64,000 nucleotides of DNA from Bacteroides thetaiotaomicron VPI-5482 (lineage in GTDB: Bacteria; Bacteroidota; Bacteroidia; Bacteroidales; Bacteroidaceae), in contig NC_004663.1 of the NCBI RefSeq assembly GCF_000011065.1, positions 1,240,001-1,304,000 on the forward strand, in the 5' to 3' direction. Under the pieces are notes generated by a model that saw nothing but the letters and a program-made list of their open reading frames with translations, was not told the DNA's origin and made no database searches. This document shows, one piece after another, positions 19,550 to 29,143 of this stretch; the stretch's first letter is position 1, and each line of letters starts with the position of its first letter. The position numbers were made by a program, and so were the translations under genes.

Positions 19550-20752
19550 ATGAACAGAAACTTGTTAAAACTGATTGTTGCTTGCGGAGCTGCTTGCTTC
19601 ATCGCCTGCACAGCACCTCAAAAAGCAGAAACAGAAAAATGGAGCGAACGTATGGCACGCTCTGAGATGAAACGTTTTCCCGAACCCTGGATGATTGAAA
19701 AAGCAAAAGTACCCCGTTGGGGATATACCCACGGACTTGTTGTAAAGTCTATGCTGGAAGAATGGAAACATACCGGAGACAGCACTTACTATGAATATGC
19801 CAAAATCTACGCAGACAGTCTGATCGATACGGACGGCCATATCAAAACGATGAAATATCTTTCATTCAACATTGATAACGTCAATGGCGGCAAGATTCTT
19901 TTTGATCTTTATGCACAATCAGGAGATGAACGCTATAAAATAGCTATGGATACCCTACGTAAACAGATGGCAGAACAACCCCGCACAAGTGAAGGAGGAT
20001 TCTGGCATAAGCTAAGATATCCCCATCAGATGTGGCTGGATGGCATCTTCATGGCTTCTCCTTACTTGGTACAGTACGGCAGTACTTTCCAGGAACCGGC
20101 ACTATACGATGAAGCTGTGAAACAGATTCTTCTGATAGCACGCAAAACTTACGACCCCACCACAGGACTTTACTATCACGGATGGGATGAAAGCCGCGAA
20201 CAGAAATGGGCAAATCCCGAAACCGGTTGTTCTCCTAATTTCTGGAGCCGCAGTATCGGATGGTATGGAGCAGCCTTGGTAGACGTACTGGATTATCTCC
20301 CTCAGGAAACGACCGGACGAGACAGCGTAATGCAGATTCTTCAGGGATTGGCAAAAACTTTAATGAAATATCAGGACCCTCAGTCCGGCACCTGGTATCA
20401 GGTAACAGATCAGGGAGCGCGTGAAGGAAATTACCTGGAATCTTCGGCAACCGCCTTATTTATCTATACACTTGCCAAAGCTGTCAATAAGGGATATATC
20501 AGCAAGGATTACATCGAACCTACCCGCAAAGCTTTTGATGGAATGGTCAAGACATTTACCCGTCTTGAAGAAGACGGTAGCTATACCATTACGAATTGTT
20601 GTGCGGTAGCCGGACTGGGCGGAGACTCCAAAAGATACCGTGACGGTTCATTCGAATATTATATCAGCGAACCGGTTATAGAGAATGACCCGAAATCAGT
20701 AGGATCGTTTATTCTGGCGGCCATCGAATATGAGAAAATGACAGACAAATAA
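19550..20752 (+). CDS. GH105 unsaturated uronyl hydrolase, lipoprotein
   Basis: The start is taken at the ATG of MNRNLLKLIVACG, 13 bp past the GH95 stop (400 residues); an upstream frame start overlaps GH95 and would spoil the signal. The lipobox ends ACFIAC, so it is a lipoprotein. GH105 features: WGYTHGLVV, MWLDGIFMASPY (the catalytic-type Asp), TGLYYHGWDES, FWSRSIGWYGAAL and SGTWYQVTD, on an (alpha/alpha)6 barrel. The family hydrates 4,5-unsaturated uronic acids at the non-reducing end, fitting clearance of lyase products from PL1 at 41.6-43.4 kb. Exact substrate not inferable. Confidence 0.85.
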   Translation: MNRNLLKLIVACGAACFIACTAPQKAETEKWSERMARSEMKRFPEPWMIEKAKVPRWGYTHGLVVKSMLEEWKHTGDSTYYEYAKIYADSLIDTDGHIKTMKYLSFNIDNVNGGKILFDLYAQSGDERYKIAMDTLRKQMAEQPRTSEGGFWHKLRYPHQMWLDGIFMASPYLVQYGSTFQEPALYDEAVKQILLIARKTYDPTTGLYYHGWDESREQKWANPETGCSPNFWSRSIGWYGAALVDVLDYLPQETTGRDSVMQILQGLAKTLMKYQDPQSGTWYQVTDQGAREGNYLESSATALFIYTLAKAVNKGYISKDYIEPTRKAFDGMVKTFTRLEEDGSYTITNCCAVAGLGGDSKRYRDGSFEYYISEPVIENDPKSVGSFILAAIEYEKMTDK

Positions 20753-20788
20753 ATGTAAAGATATGAACTCCAAAAACGATAAAGTACA

Positions 20789-22240
20789 ATGAGAAAATTT
20801 AAGATTCTTCCTCTCTTATTGCTGCTGTTGACATTGGCAACTTCTGCCGCAGCACAAAAGAAAACACAAAAGACGTATATCCCATGGAGCAACGGCAAAC
20901 TCGTCGTTTCTGAAGAAGGACGTTATCTGAAACACGAAAACGGCACTCCTTTCTTCTGGCTGGGAGAAACCGGCTGGCTGCTGCCTGAGCGTCTGAATCG
21001 TGACGAAGCCGAATATTATTTGGAACAATGCAAACGCCGCGGATATAACGTGATTCAGGTTCAGACATTGAATAATGTCCCGTCTATGAATATCTACGGA
21101 CAGTATTCCATGACTGACGGCTACAACTTCAAGAATATCAATCAGAAAGGCGTATATGGTTATTGGGATCACATGGATTACATTATCCGTACCGCAGCAA
21201 AGAAAGGTCTTTATATCGGCATGGTCTGCATCTGGGGAAGTCCGGTAAGTCATGGCGAAATGAATGTAGATCAGGCAAAAGCATACGGCAAGTTCCTGGC
21301 AGAACGCTATAAAGACGAACCTAACATTATCTGGTTTATCGGTGGGGATATCCGTGGTGATGTGAAGACTGCCGAATGGGAAGCATTGGCAACCTCCATC
21401 AAAGCAATCGACAAGAACCATCTGATGACATTCCACCCGCGTGGCAGAACGACTTCTGCTACTTGGTTCAACAATGCACCGTGGCTGGATTTCAATATGT
21501 TCCAGAGCGGACACCGCCGTTATGGACAACGTTTCGGTGACGGAGATTATCCCATCGAAGAAAATACGGAAGAAGATAACTGGCGTTTTGTAGAACGCAG
21601 TATGGCTATGAAACCGATGAAGCCCGTTATAGACGGTGAACCCATCTACGAAGAAATACCGCACGGTCTGCATGATGAGAACGAATTACTTTGGAAAGAT
21701 TATGATGTACGCCGGTACGCTTACTGGTCTGTATTTGCCGGTTCTTTCGGACATACGTATGGTCATAACTCCATCATGCAGTTTATCAAACCGGGTGTAG
21801 GCGGTGCTTATGGTGCTAAAAAGCCTTGGTATGATGCTCTGAATGATCCCGGATACAATCAAATGAAATATCTGAAGAATCTGATGCTGACCTTCCCATT
21901 CTTCGAACGAGTACCGGATCAGTCTGTCATCGCCGGACAGAATGGCGAACGTTATGACCGTGCCATCGCAACACGCGGCAATGACTATCTGATGGTATAT
22001 AACTACACCGGACGCCCGATGGAAGTTGATTTCAGCAAAATCAGCGGTGCCAAGAAGAACGCATGGTGGTACACAACCAAGGATGGTAAACTGGAATATA
22101 TCGGTGAATTTGACAACGGTGTGCACAAATTCCAGCACGACAGCGGCTACAGCAGCGGAAACGATCATGTCTTGATTGTAGTAGACAGTAGTAAGGATTA
22201 TGTGAAGAAAGACTGCTATCAAATTGACACTCATGAATAA
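20789..22240 (+). CDS. GH140 apiosidase
   Basis: 483 residues with a signal peptide ending SAAAQ. A TIM barrel of the DUF4038 type starts LKHENGTPFFWLGETGW, followed by a C-terminal beta domain. Likely catalytic residues are Asp186 in FIGGDIRGD and Glu283 in VIDGEPIYEE, at the ends of strands 4 and 7. GH140 enzymes release D-apiose carrying chain A or B from the galacturonan backbone of RG-II. It lies 36 bp after GH105, and its stop overlaps the next start (ATGAATAA), suggesting translational coupling. Confidence 0.85.
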   Translation: MRKFKILPLLLLLLTLATSAAAQKKTQKTYIPWSNGKLVVSEEGRYLKHENGTPFFWLGETGWLLPERLNRDEAEYYLEQCKRRGYNVIQVQTLNNVPSMNIYGQYSMTDGYNFKNINQKGVYGYWDHMDYIIRTAAKKGLYIGMVCIWGSPVSHGEMNVDQAKAYGKFLAERYKDEPNIIWFIGGDIRGDVKTAEWEALATSIKAIDKNHLMTFHPRGRTTSATWFNNAPWLDFNMFQSGHRRYGQRFGDGDYPIEENTEEDNWRFVERSMAMKPMKPVIDGEPIYEEIPHGLHDENELLWKDYDVRRYAYWSVFAGSFGHTYGHNSIMQFIKPGVGGAYGAKKPWYDALNDPGYNQMKYLKNLMLTFPFFERVPDQSVIAGQNGERYDRAIATRGNDYLMVYNYTGRPMEVDFSKISGAKKNAWWYTTKDGKLEYIGEFDNGVHKFQHDSGYSSGNDHVLIVVDSSKDYVKKDCYQIDTHE

Positions 22241-25200
22241 AAAGATACTTATATTATCATTCTTATCTGTTCTGTTTCTTGCAGCAGGTCCGATACGTGC
22301 AGCCATAGACGTAACCAACCTGCGGACAGAGCAGCTAAAGAATCCGTCGGGTATCGATACGCGCCAACCCCGTCTGGGTTGGCGTATCGAATCGGACGAA
22401 CAGAATGTGATGCAAACCGCGTATCACATTCTTGTTGCATCTTCCCCCGAGCTATTGGCACAAGGGAAAGGAGATATGTGGGATTCCGGAAAAGTAGAAA
22501 CAGATGCTTCCCAATGGATAACCTACCAGGGAGAAACTTTGAAACGCAATGCTCCCTACTTCTGGAAGGTGAAGGTTTACACCAATAAAGGTGAAAGTGA
22601 TTGGAGTAGTCCGGCTTTCTGGAGCATGGGACTATTCAATGAAGCAGACTGGCAAGGTCAGTGGATCGGTCTGGACCGTGCAGCTCCGGGGGACAGTGAA
22701 ACTCAATGGAGCCGCCTGGCAGCCCGTTATCTTCGCAAGGAATTTGCCTTGAAGAAAGAAATAAAGCGTGCCACAGTGCACATTGCCGGAATGGGATTGT
22801 ATGAACTGTTCATCAACGGACAACGCATAGGTGATCAGGTACTGGCCCCCGCTCCTACCGATTACCGGAAGACAATCTTGTATAACACATATGATGTCAC
22901 TTCCCAACTTCAGCAAGAGAACGCCATCGGTGTTACTTTAGGTAATGGTCGTTTTTATACCATGCGTCAGAATTACAAGCCATACAAGATTCCGACCTTC
23001 GGATATCCCAAACTGCGCCTGAATCTGATCGTTGAATATGCTGATGGCAGTAAGGAGACAATCGCGACGAATACTTCATGGAAACTGACAACCGAAGGTC
23101 CTGTCCGCAGCAATAACGAATATGACGGCGAAGAATATGACGCCCGCAAAGAACTGGGAAACTGGACGCAGACAGATTATGACGATACAAAATGGATGCC
23201 GGCAGAACGCGTCAGTATTCCTTCGGGTACACTTCGTGCCCAAATGATGCCGGGGATGAAAGTAACGGAAACGCTGAAACCTGTTTCTATCCAAAAAATG
23301 GGTGACAAATACATTATGGATACCGGTCAGAATCTGGCAGGATGGGTACGTTTCCGCATCAAAGGTCAGGCAGGCGACAGCATTCGTCTTCATTTTGCAG
23401 AACGTCTGGAATCAGATGGAGAAATCTTCACGAAAAATCTGCGCGACGCACATTGTACGGATATATATGTAGTTAGCGGACGTGAACCGCAAGGTGCCAC
23501 CTGGGCTCCCCGTTTTGTGTATCATGGTTTCCGTTATGTGGAAATCAGCGGATATCCGGATGCCAAAACCGAGGATTTCGTAGTGGAAGTCGTAGAAGAT
23601 GAGATGGATCATACAGGCTCTTTTTCCTGTTCGGACAAAACATTGAACCAAGTTGTACGTAATGCATTCTGGGGGATTCGGAGTAACTATAAAGGTATGC
23701 CGGTAGACTGTCCCCAGCGTAACGAACGTCAGCCCTGGCTGGGAGATCATGCAATGGGCTCTTGGGGAGAAAGTATGTTCTTCGACAATCATGCCATGTA
23801 CAACAAATGGGCACGTGATATCCGCGAAGCACAGCGCGAAGACGGCTGTATTCCTGATGTAGCTCCGGCTTACTGGAACTATTATTCGGATAATGTCACA
23901 TGGCCTGCTACCCTGCCCTTAGTCTGCGATATGCTCTTCACTAATTATGGAGACATACGTCCGATAGAAGATAATTATCCGGCTATCAAGAAATGGATAT
24001 CGCACATCCGTGAGTATTATATGACAAAGGACTACATCATCACCAAAGATAAATATGGAGACTGGTGTGTTCCACCCGAATCGTTGGAAATGATTCACAG
24101 TCAAGATCCTGCCCGCAAAACGGATGGTGCCTTGATCGCTACCGCCTATTACCTGAAAGTGTTGCAACTGATGCATCGCTTCGCCAGTCTTCAGGGATTG
24201 ACTGCGGATGCAAAAGAGTGGGAAGACCTGGAACATAAAATGAAGGATGCATTCAATGCACATTTCCTGCATATAAAGGAAGGTACTTCACTTGTACCCG
24301 GTCATACTCTGTATCCGGATAGTGTTTTCTACGGGAATAATACTGTAACAGCTAATATTCTGCCACTTGCCTTCGGTCTCGTGCCCAAAGCACATATCAA
24401 AGAAGTAGCAAAGAATGCAGTAACCACCATTATTACAACGAACAAAGGGCATATCAGTACCGGAGTAATCGGTACGCAATGGCTGATGCGTGAATTGAGT
24501 CGTCGGGGGCATACAGATGTAGCTTATCTGTTGGCTACCAATGATACATATCCTTCATGGGGATATATGGCAGCACAAGGTGCCACCACTATTTGGGAAC
24601 TTTGGAACGGTGACACGGCAAATCCCGGAATGAACAGCGGAAATCATGTTATGTTATTAGGAGACTTACTCCCCTGGTGTTTCAACAATCTGGCAGGTAT
24701 CCGTGCCGACCGTTGGAAATCCGGTTACAAACATATTGTTTTCCAGCCTGCTTTCGAAATTCAGGAATTGAGTAACGTGGATGCTTCTTATATGAGTATC
24801 TACGGAAAGATTACCAGCCGATGGAAAAAGACTCCTATGCATCTGGAATGGGATATCGAACTTCCTGCCAATACTACAGGAGAAGTACATCTGCCGGATG
24901 GACGAAAAGAAAAAATAGGTTCCGGAAAATATCATTTCAGCGTAGATATACCGACACGGAATGCTGCCATCATCAGCGATGAATTTCTATATGAGAAAGC
25001 TTCTTTCCCGGAATGCCACGGGGCGACCATTGTAGAACTGAAAAACGGTGACCTCGTTGCTTCTTTCTTCGGTGGAACCAAAGAACGTAATCCGGATTGC
25101 TGCATCTGGGTTTGCCGCAAGCCCAAAGGTGCCAAAGAATGGACGGCTCCCAAGCTGGCTGCCGACGGAGTTTTTTCACTCAAAGATTCGCAGGCTGCTT

Positions 25201-26105
25201 TAGCCGGCATAGATTCGACCTGCACTCCTGTAGTGGATGCCAAAGGAAAACTGACTGCCCGCCGGAAAGCTTGCTGGAATCCTGTACTTTTCCAGATACC
25301 GGGAGGAGATTTGATTCTGTTCTACAAAATAGGACTAAATGTAGGCGACTGGACCGGCTGGCTGGTTCGTTCAAAAGACGGTGGGAAAACTTGGGGCAAA
25401 CGCGAAGCCTTGCCGGAAGGATTTCTAGGTCCTATCAAGAACAAACCGGAATACATCAACGGTCGCATCATCTGCCCGTCAAGCAGAGAGGGCAAAGGGG
25501 GATGGCGCATTCATTTTGAATATTCGGATGATAAAGGCAAAACCTGGAAAACGACAGAGTCGGTACCTGCCGAACTGTCTGTCCCGACTCAGAACCGTAA
25601 AAAAGGTGGTATTAACGTAGATGATCAGGAAGCGGGAGAAGCTATTCAGGGAGAAGGGGCACAACCGATTCTTGCCATCCAACCCAGTATCCTAAAGCAT
25701 AAGGATGGAAGATTGCAGGTACTTTGCCGTACACGCAATGCAAAGATTGCAACATCATGGAGCAGTGACAATGGTGAAACATGGAGTAAAGTGACATTAA
25801 GCAATGTTCCGAACAACAATTCCGGAACAGATGCCGTGACAATGAGTGACGGACGTCACATTCTCATTTACAATCATTTCTCCACATTGCCAGGCACACC
25901 GAAAGGTCCCCGTACTCCTCTCTGCATAGCCATATCAGAAGATGGAATCAACTGGAAACCTATTCTCACATTAGAAGACAGCCCTATCAGCCAATATTCT
26001 TATCCAAGCATTATTCAGGGAAAAGATGGAAAGTTACATGCAATCTATACCTGGCGTCGCCAACGGATCAAGTATACGGAGATAGATCTCTCAAAGTTTA
26101 AGTAG
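22233..26105 (+). CDS. Two-domain enzyme: GH78 alpha-L-rhamnosidase plus C-terminal sialidase-fold (GH33/BNR_2) module
   Basis: 1290 residues from ATG 22233, overlapping the GH140 stop by 8 nt. Signal peptide cleaves near GPIRAA. Residues 25-915 are a full GH78, with N-terminal Fn3-like QNPLGI-type strands, DCPQRNERQPWLGD (about 490-505) and TIWELWN (about 788). Residues about 930-1285 form a six-bladed propeller with Asp boxes SKDGGKTW, SDDKGKTW and SSDNGETW and the start FPECHGATIVELKNGD of the BNR_2 group. RG-II chain C is Rha-alpha-1,5-Kdo, so a rhamnosidase joined to a Kdo-releasing propeller would take down that chain. Chain assignment is inference plus recollection. Last gene of the operon. 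Confidence 0.82.
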   Translation: MNKKILILSFLSVLFLAAGPIRAAIDVTNLRTEQLKNPSGIDTRQPRLGWRIESDEQNVMQTAYHILVASSPELLAQGKGDMWDSGKVETDASQWITYQGETLKRNAPYFWKVKVYTNKGESDWSSPAFWSMGLFNEADWQGQWIGLDRAAPGDSETQWSRLAARYLRKEFALKKEIKRATVHIAGMGLYELFINGQRIGDQVLAPAPTDYRKTILYNTYDVTSQLQQENAIGVTLGNGRFYTMRQNYKPYKIPTFGYPKLRLNLIVEYADGSKETIATNTSWKLTTEGPVRSNNEYDGEEYDARKELGNWTQTDYDDTKWMPAERVSIPSGTLRAQMMPGMKVTETLKPVSIQKMGDKYIMDTGQNLAGWVRFRIKGQAGDSIRLHFAERLESDGEIFTKNLRDAHCTDIYVVSGREPQGATWAPRFVYHGFRYVEISGYPDAKTEDFVVEVVEDEMDHTGSFSCSDKTLNQVVRNAFWGIRSNYKGMPVDCPQRNERQPWLGDHAMGSWGESMFFDNHAMYNKWARDIREAQREDGCIPDVAPAYWNYYSDNVTWPATLPLVCDMLFTNYGDIRPIEDNYPAIKKWISHIREYYMTKDYIITKDKYGDWCVPPESLEMIHSQDPARKTDGALIATAYYLKVLQLMHRFASLQGLTADAKEWEDLEHKMKDAFNAHFLHIKEGTSLVPGHTLYPDSVFYGNNTVTANILPLAFGLVPKAHIKEVAKNAVTTIITTNKGHISTGVIGTQWLMRELSRRGHTDVAYLLATNDTYPSWGYMAAQGATTIWELWNGDTANPGMNSGNHVMLLGDLLPWCFNNLAGIRADRWKSGYKHIVFQPAFEIQELSNVDASYMSIYGKITSRWKKTPMHLEWDIELPANTTGEVHLPDGRKEKIGSGKYHFSVDIPTRNAAIISDEFLYEKASFPECHGATIVELKNGDLVASFFGGTKERNPDCCIWVCRKPKGAKEWTAPKLAADGVFSLKDSQAALAGIDSTCTPVVDAKGKLTARRKACWNPVLFQIPGGDLILFYKIGLNVGDWTGWLVRSKDGGKTWGKREALPEGFLGPIKNKPEYINGRIICPSSREGKGGWRIHFEYSDDKGKTWKTTESVPAELSVPTQNRKKGGINVDDQEAGEAIQGEGAQPILAIQPSILKHKDGRLQVLCRTRNAKIATSWSSDNGETWSKVTLSNVPNNNSGTDAVTMSDGRHILIYNHFSTLPGTPKGPRTPLCIAISEDGINWKPILTLEDSPISQYSYPSIIQGKDGKLHAIYTWRRQRIKYTEIDLSKFK

Positions 26106-26143
26106 TAGCTGAATAAAAGAAAAACAGATTCTCTGTTATCATT

Positions 26144-26178
26144 ATACCGCACTGACAATTATCGTATCAGTGCGGTAT
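26144..26178. terminator. Bidirectional terminator between convergent genes
   Basis: ATACCGCACTGA / TCAGTGCGGTAT, a perfect 12-bp stem with an 11-nt loop, 38 bp after the plus-strand enzyme stop and 5 bp after the minus-strand lipoprotein stop. Confidence 0.85.
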
Positions 26179-26183
26179 TTCAA

Positions 26184-27704
26184 TCAAAAAGCAAGACACG
26201 CACGGACGCAATGTTTACTGTTCTTATAATCCCAATCCATGGCGCCGACGTAGGTGTCGGCATAGTATGCGTTGAGAAACGGATCGTAGTCGTCCTCCGA
26301 ACTCGACCAATACCCCAATTTCCACCCATAGTCATTATCCCCGGTAGCTTTATTGACAGCGGATAAAAGATAAGCTTTATTGTACATCCAATACCAGCAT
26401 TGACCTAGCGAGGGTAAAAACCAACCACTGCTGTTTGCAGGAGCGGGATGGCTATACTCATAATCCGTTACCCAATAGACAGGGGGAAATCCATTCTTTA
26501 AAGTTCGATTCTCGTTTTCCGCAAACGAGATGATCCCCTGTGTATTCTTATAGCCATAGAAACCGGTGCTCGGCTCACCTCTGTTTATATCAGTTAGGCT
26601 CCAAAGCCCCCATGTACAAGCATTTCCTCCATTGGCATCATAAAGCGCAAGAACGTAACCATGTACGGTATGCATCTCTGTTATACCATATTTCTGTTTA
26701 TATTTACAGTAGTCTACCCATTCGCCTTCACTGTCTTTACCTGACTTCAAAACGATACCCAAGCAGTTCATATCTGCGGAAAGAGCAGTAACATCACCGG
26801 GAATCAAATAGCCGTTATTACTTTCATCCTTGCAATAAAAATCGCCCATTTGAGCTTTATCCAATGTATAATCACCTATATCTTTTAAAACCGGAGTGAA
26901 TGTATAACAGGTATTAGCAGATAAATCTGTATCAGGCATCGCACCACTATACATCTCTTTGTTATATTCATAAAGCCAACGAACCTTTGCCCTTTTCGGA
27001 GAAATAATTATTTGGTAACTGCCATCATTCATTTGGTAAGGGAAAAGAGGCTCTGTTCCGACATTGAAACTCACATCACTAATCGAAGAAGGAACATAAG
27101 TAAAGTCTCTCCTTCCATTAATTTTGCATTTTATGGAAGGAGACAACGAAAGTAAGGAATAAGCATGTTCAAATACTATATCCAATTTCTTTAACGGTCT
27201 ACCACTCGTGTCACTCCATACCAACAAATCGGAAGCACGGTAGGCATCTTTGCTGCGTTGGTCACCCTGCGGTAAGAATTTACCTTTTAGATCATCTATG
27301 TTAATCACGTTATCCACTTCCTTACTATACGGAAAGTAGGCAAGGTAAACGGTGGCTTTATTGTCGTAGTAAATGGTTGTTTTTCCTTCATCGTTATTGC
27401 TGTCGAAGCTCCAAATGTTACCATCATATCGATAAGGTATGTTGTCGGATAGTACATTATTATCTGCATCCAGCACAATGATGCCGATACGATCACCATT
27501 TTCGAAAGTACCCGTACTTCCGCTATCCGTAGCACGAATACTGGAAACATCGTTGATAGCAAAGTCACCAACACGAACGTTCAGTTGCAATACTTCACCG
27601 TCTTGCTGCACCATACCCGAATCTATTTTTTCATCACCATTGCAAGCCATGAAGGATAATAACGAGAGCAACAACAAATACTTCAAATTCTTTTTCATAC
27701 TCAT
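26184..27704 (-). CDS. Fimbrillin-like (Mfa/FimB-type) lipoprotein
   Basis: 506 residues; lipobox LLSFMAC at residues about 16-22. The N-terminal half has fimbrillin-family traits: VLQLNVRVGDFAI, TFENGDRIGI, YRYDGNIWS, TVYLAYFPYSKEV and KLDIVFEHAYSLLSLS. The C-terminal part (about 290-506: GYVLALYDANGG, SGWFLPSLGQCWYW, YWSSSEDD) is the paralogous domain often found at the C-terminus of surface lipoproteins. It is probably surface-exposed, perhaps an adhesin or pilus-related subunit. No partner pilus genes lie nearby. It sits alone between RG-II enzyme blocks and converges on the GH78 fusion gene. Confidence 0.75.
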   Translation of the reverse strand: MSMKKNLKYLLLLSLLSFMACNGDEKIDSGMVQQDGEVLQLNVRVGDFAINDVSSIRATDSGSTGTFENGDRIGIIVLDADNNVLSDNIPYRYDGNIWSFDSNNDEGKTTIYYDNKATVYLAYFPYSKEVDNVINIDDLKGKFLPQGDQRSKDAYRASDLLVWSDTSGRPLKKLDIVFEHAYSLLSLSPSIKCKINGRRDFTYVPSSISDVSFNVGTEPLFPYQMNDGSYQIIISPKRAKVRWLYEYNKEMYSGAMPDTDLSANTCYTFTPVLKDIGDYTLDKAQMGDFYCKDESNNGYLIPGDVTALSADMNCLGIVLKSGKDSEGEWVDYCKYKQKYGITEMHTVHGYVLALYDANGGNACTWGLWSLTDINRGEPSTGFYGYKNTQGIISFAENENRTLKNGFPPVYWVTDYEYSHPAPANSSGWFLPSLGQCWYWMYNKAYLLSAVNKATGDNDYGWKLGYWSSSEDDYDPFLNAYYADTYVGAMDWDYKNSKHCVRACLAF

Positions 27705-28197
27705 TTTTCTATATATTATTAAAAAGTCAAGATGACACGGATAGAATTCTTATCCGATACGCTCTTTGCATGGTCATTATAAAGAGCATTTCCTACTAAT
27801 ATGAAATTCCTCTCGATACTAAAAAGCTAGAACTGTTTTTAAGACGTTTACCATTATTCATAGCCACTAATGGTTTAACATTTTTCAACACTATATACAA
27901 GTAAAAGCCCAAAGACTTATATTTTAATTACTTGTCAATAGAAATCTTTGGATAATATTTATAAAAGGAACAGATTATTATAAGGTGTATTTCCTCAGAA
28001 ATCCGGCGTTATAAAATCATCAAACTCATGACCAATGATAATGATGATATTAATCTTATAGATTATTTGGAGATTACTTATTCAAAATATACCCCCTAAG
28101 CAAGGATATTATTATAGTTAGTTTTTAGGGTTAAAACTGCTGGGGTTTCAAACAAAATACTGATTTTCAATAGTCATCATAATGGCTTCTGACTAAT
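27705..28197. other. Divergent intergenic region without a recognisable gene
   Basis: About 490 bp between the fimbrillin-like gene and the SDR promoter. I see no coding frame with family features. Small inverted repeats are present: GCTCTTT/AAAGAGC (27761-27787), CCATTA/TAATGG (27851-27873) and TAATC/GATTA (28051-28065). They do not keep a regular period and may be chance in AT-rich DNA or sites controlling the lipoprotein gene. Confidence 0.4.
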
Positions 28198-28228
28198 TTT
28201 GCCTTTTCGAATAAATATAGTATTTTTG
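28198..28228 (+). promoter_or_regulatory. Canonical Bacteroides promoter of the SDR gene
   Basis: TTTG (28198-28201), exactly 19 bp, then TATTTTTG (28221-28228, full TAnnTTTG match). Transcription would begin about 28233, 20-25 bp before the ATG at 28256. Confidence 0.85.
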
Positions 28229-28255
28229 TTCCTCAGATTTAAAAATGAAGAATTC

Positions 28256-29143
28256 ATGGCAGATAATTATATAGAAAGACAACAAGAGCAATACGAGGCC
28301 AGAAAAGCAGCTTGGAAACAGGCACAGAAATATGGGAAAAAGAAAACGACTACCAGCAGTCAAGTCAAAACGGAGGTAGCAGGTGAAATTGTTTCAAAGT
28401 CGGACAGCCTGAAAAAAAGAATATTCGTGACAGGCGGAGCGGAAGGCATAGGGAGAGCAATAGTAGAAGCATTCTGTAAAGACGGACATCAAGTAGCCTT
28501 CTGTGACATTAATGCTGTGTCCGGTCAACAAACGGCAAGAGATACCGGAGCCATATTTCATCCTGTTGACGTTAGTGATAAAGAAGCACTTGAAAGCTGT
28601 ATGCAACAGATATTGGATGAATGGAAGGACATTGACATCGTCATCAACAATGTCGGTATCAGCAAATTTTCTTCCATTACAGAAACAAGTGTCGAAGATT
28701 TCGACAAGATTCTTTCCGTCAATCTTCGTCCTGTATTTATTACTTCACGGTTACTTGCCATTCATCGTAAGGCACAGTCTGATTCTAATCCTTATGGAAG
28801 AATCATTAATATCTGCTCAACACGTTATTTGATGAGTGAACCGGGAAGTGAAGGTTATGCAGCTTCCAAAGGTGGTATCTATTCTCTGACTCATGCATTA
28901 GCTTTATCATTATCCGAATGGAATATCACAGTAAACTCCATTGCTCCGGGATGGATACAAACACAAAATTATGATCAACTCCGACCGGAAGACCATTCTC
29001 AGCATCCTTCCCGACGAGTGGGCAAACCGGAAGATATTGCCCGTATGTGTTTATTTCTCTGCCGGGATGAGAATGATTTTATCAACGGTGAGAATATAAC
29101 CATTGACGGAGGTATGACGAAAAAAATGATTTATACGGAATAA
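28256..29143 (+). CDS. Short-chain dehydrogenase/reductase with charged N-terminal extension
   Basis: The start is the ATG of MADNYIERQQEQYEARKAAW; the upstream 19 codons lie across the promoter. 295 residues. A lysine/glutamine-rich, probably helical extension (1-50) precedes the Rossmann fold: TGGAEGIG at 59-66, NNVG at 131-134 (NNAG variant), a catalytic Ser near 188, and Tyr201-x3-Lys205 in YAASK. The C-terminal ITIDGGMT is typical of classical SDRs. Cytosolic NAD(P)-dependent oxidoreductase, substrate unknown. Its 3' end overlaps the convergent patatin gene by 13 bp. Confidence 0.88.
   Translation: MADNYIERQQEQYEARKAAWKQAQKYGKKKTTTSSQVKTEVAGEIVSKSDSLKKRIFVTGGAEGIGRAIVEAFCKDGHQVAFCDINAVSGQQTARDTGAIFHPVDVSDKEALESCMQQILDEWKDIDIVINNVGISKFSSITETSVEDFDKILSVNLRPVFITSRLLAIHRKAQSDSNPYGRIINICSTRYLMSEPGSEGYAASKGGIYSLTHALALSLSEWNITVNSIAPGWIQTQNYDQLRPEDHSQHPSRRVGKPEDIARMCLFLCRDENDFINGENITIDGGMTKKMIYTE

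Noticed and set aside
20816..21673. Minus-strand 285-codon ORF within GH140
   Set aside because: Long only because the opposite strand of the GH140 reading frame lacks stops; the protein is Cys/His/Phe-rich and unlike any family.
27761..27787. GCTCTTT/AAAGAGC as a terminator
   Set aside because: No T-run on either side and it lies upstream of the lipoprotein gene, not after a gene; at most an operator.
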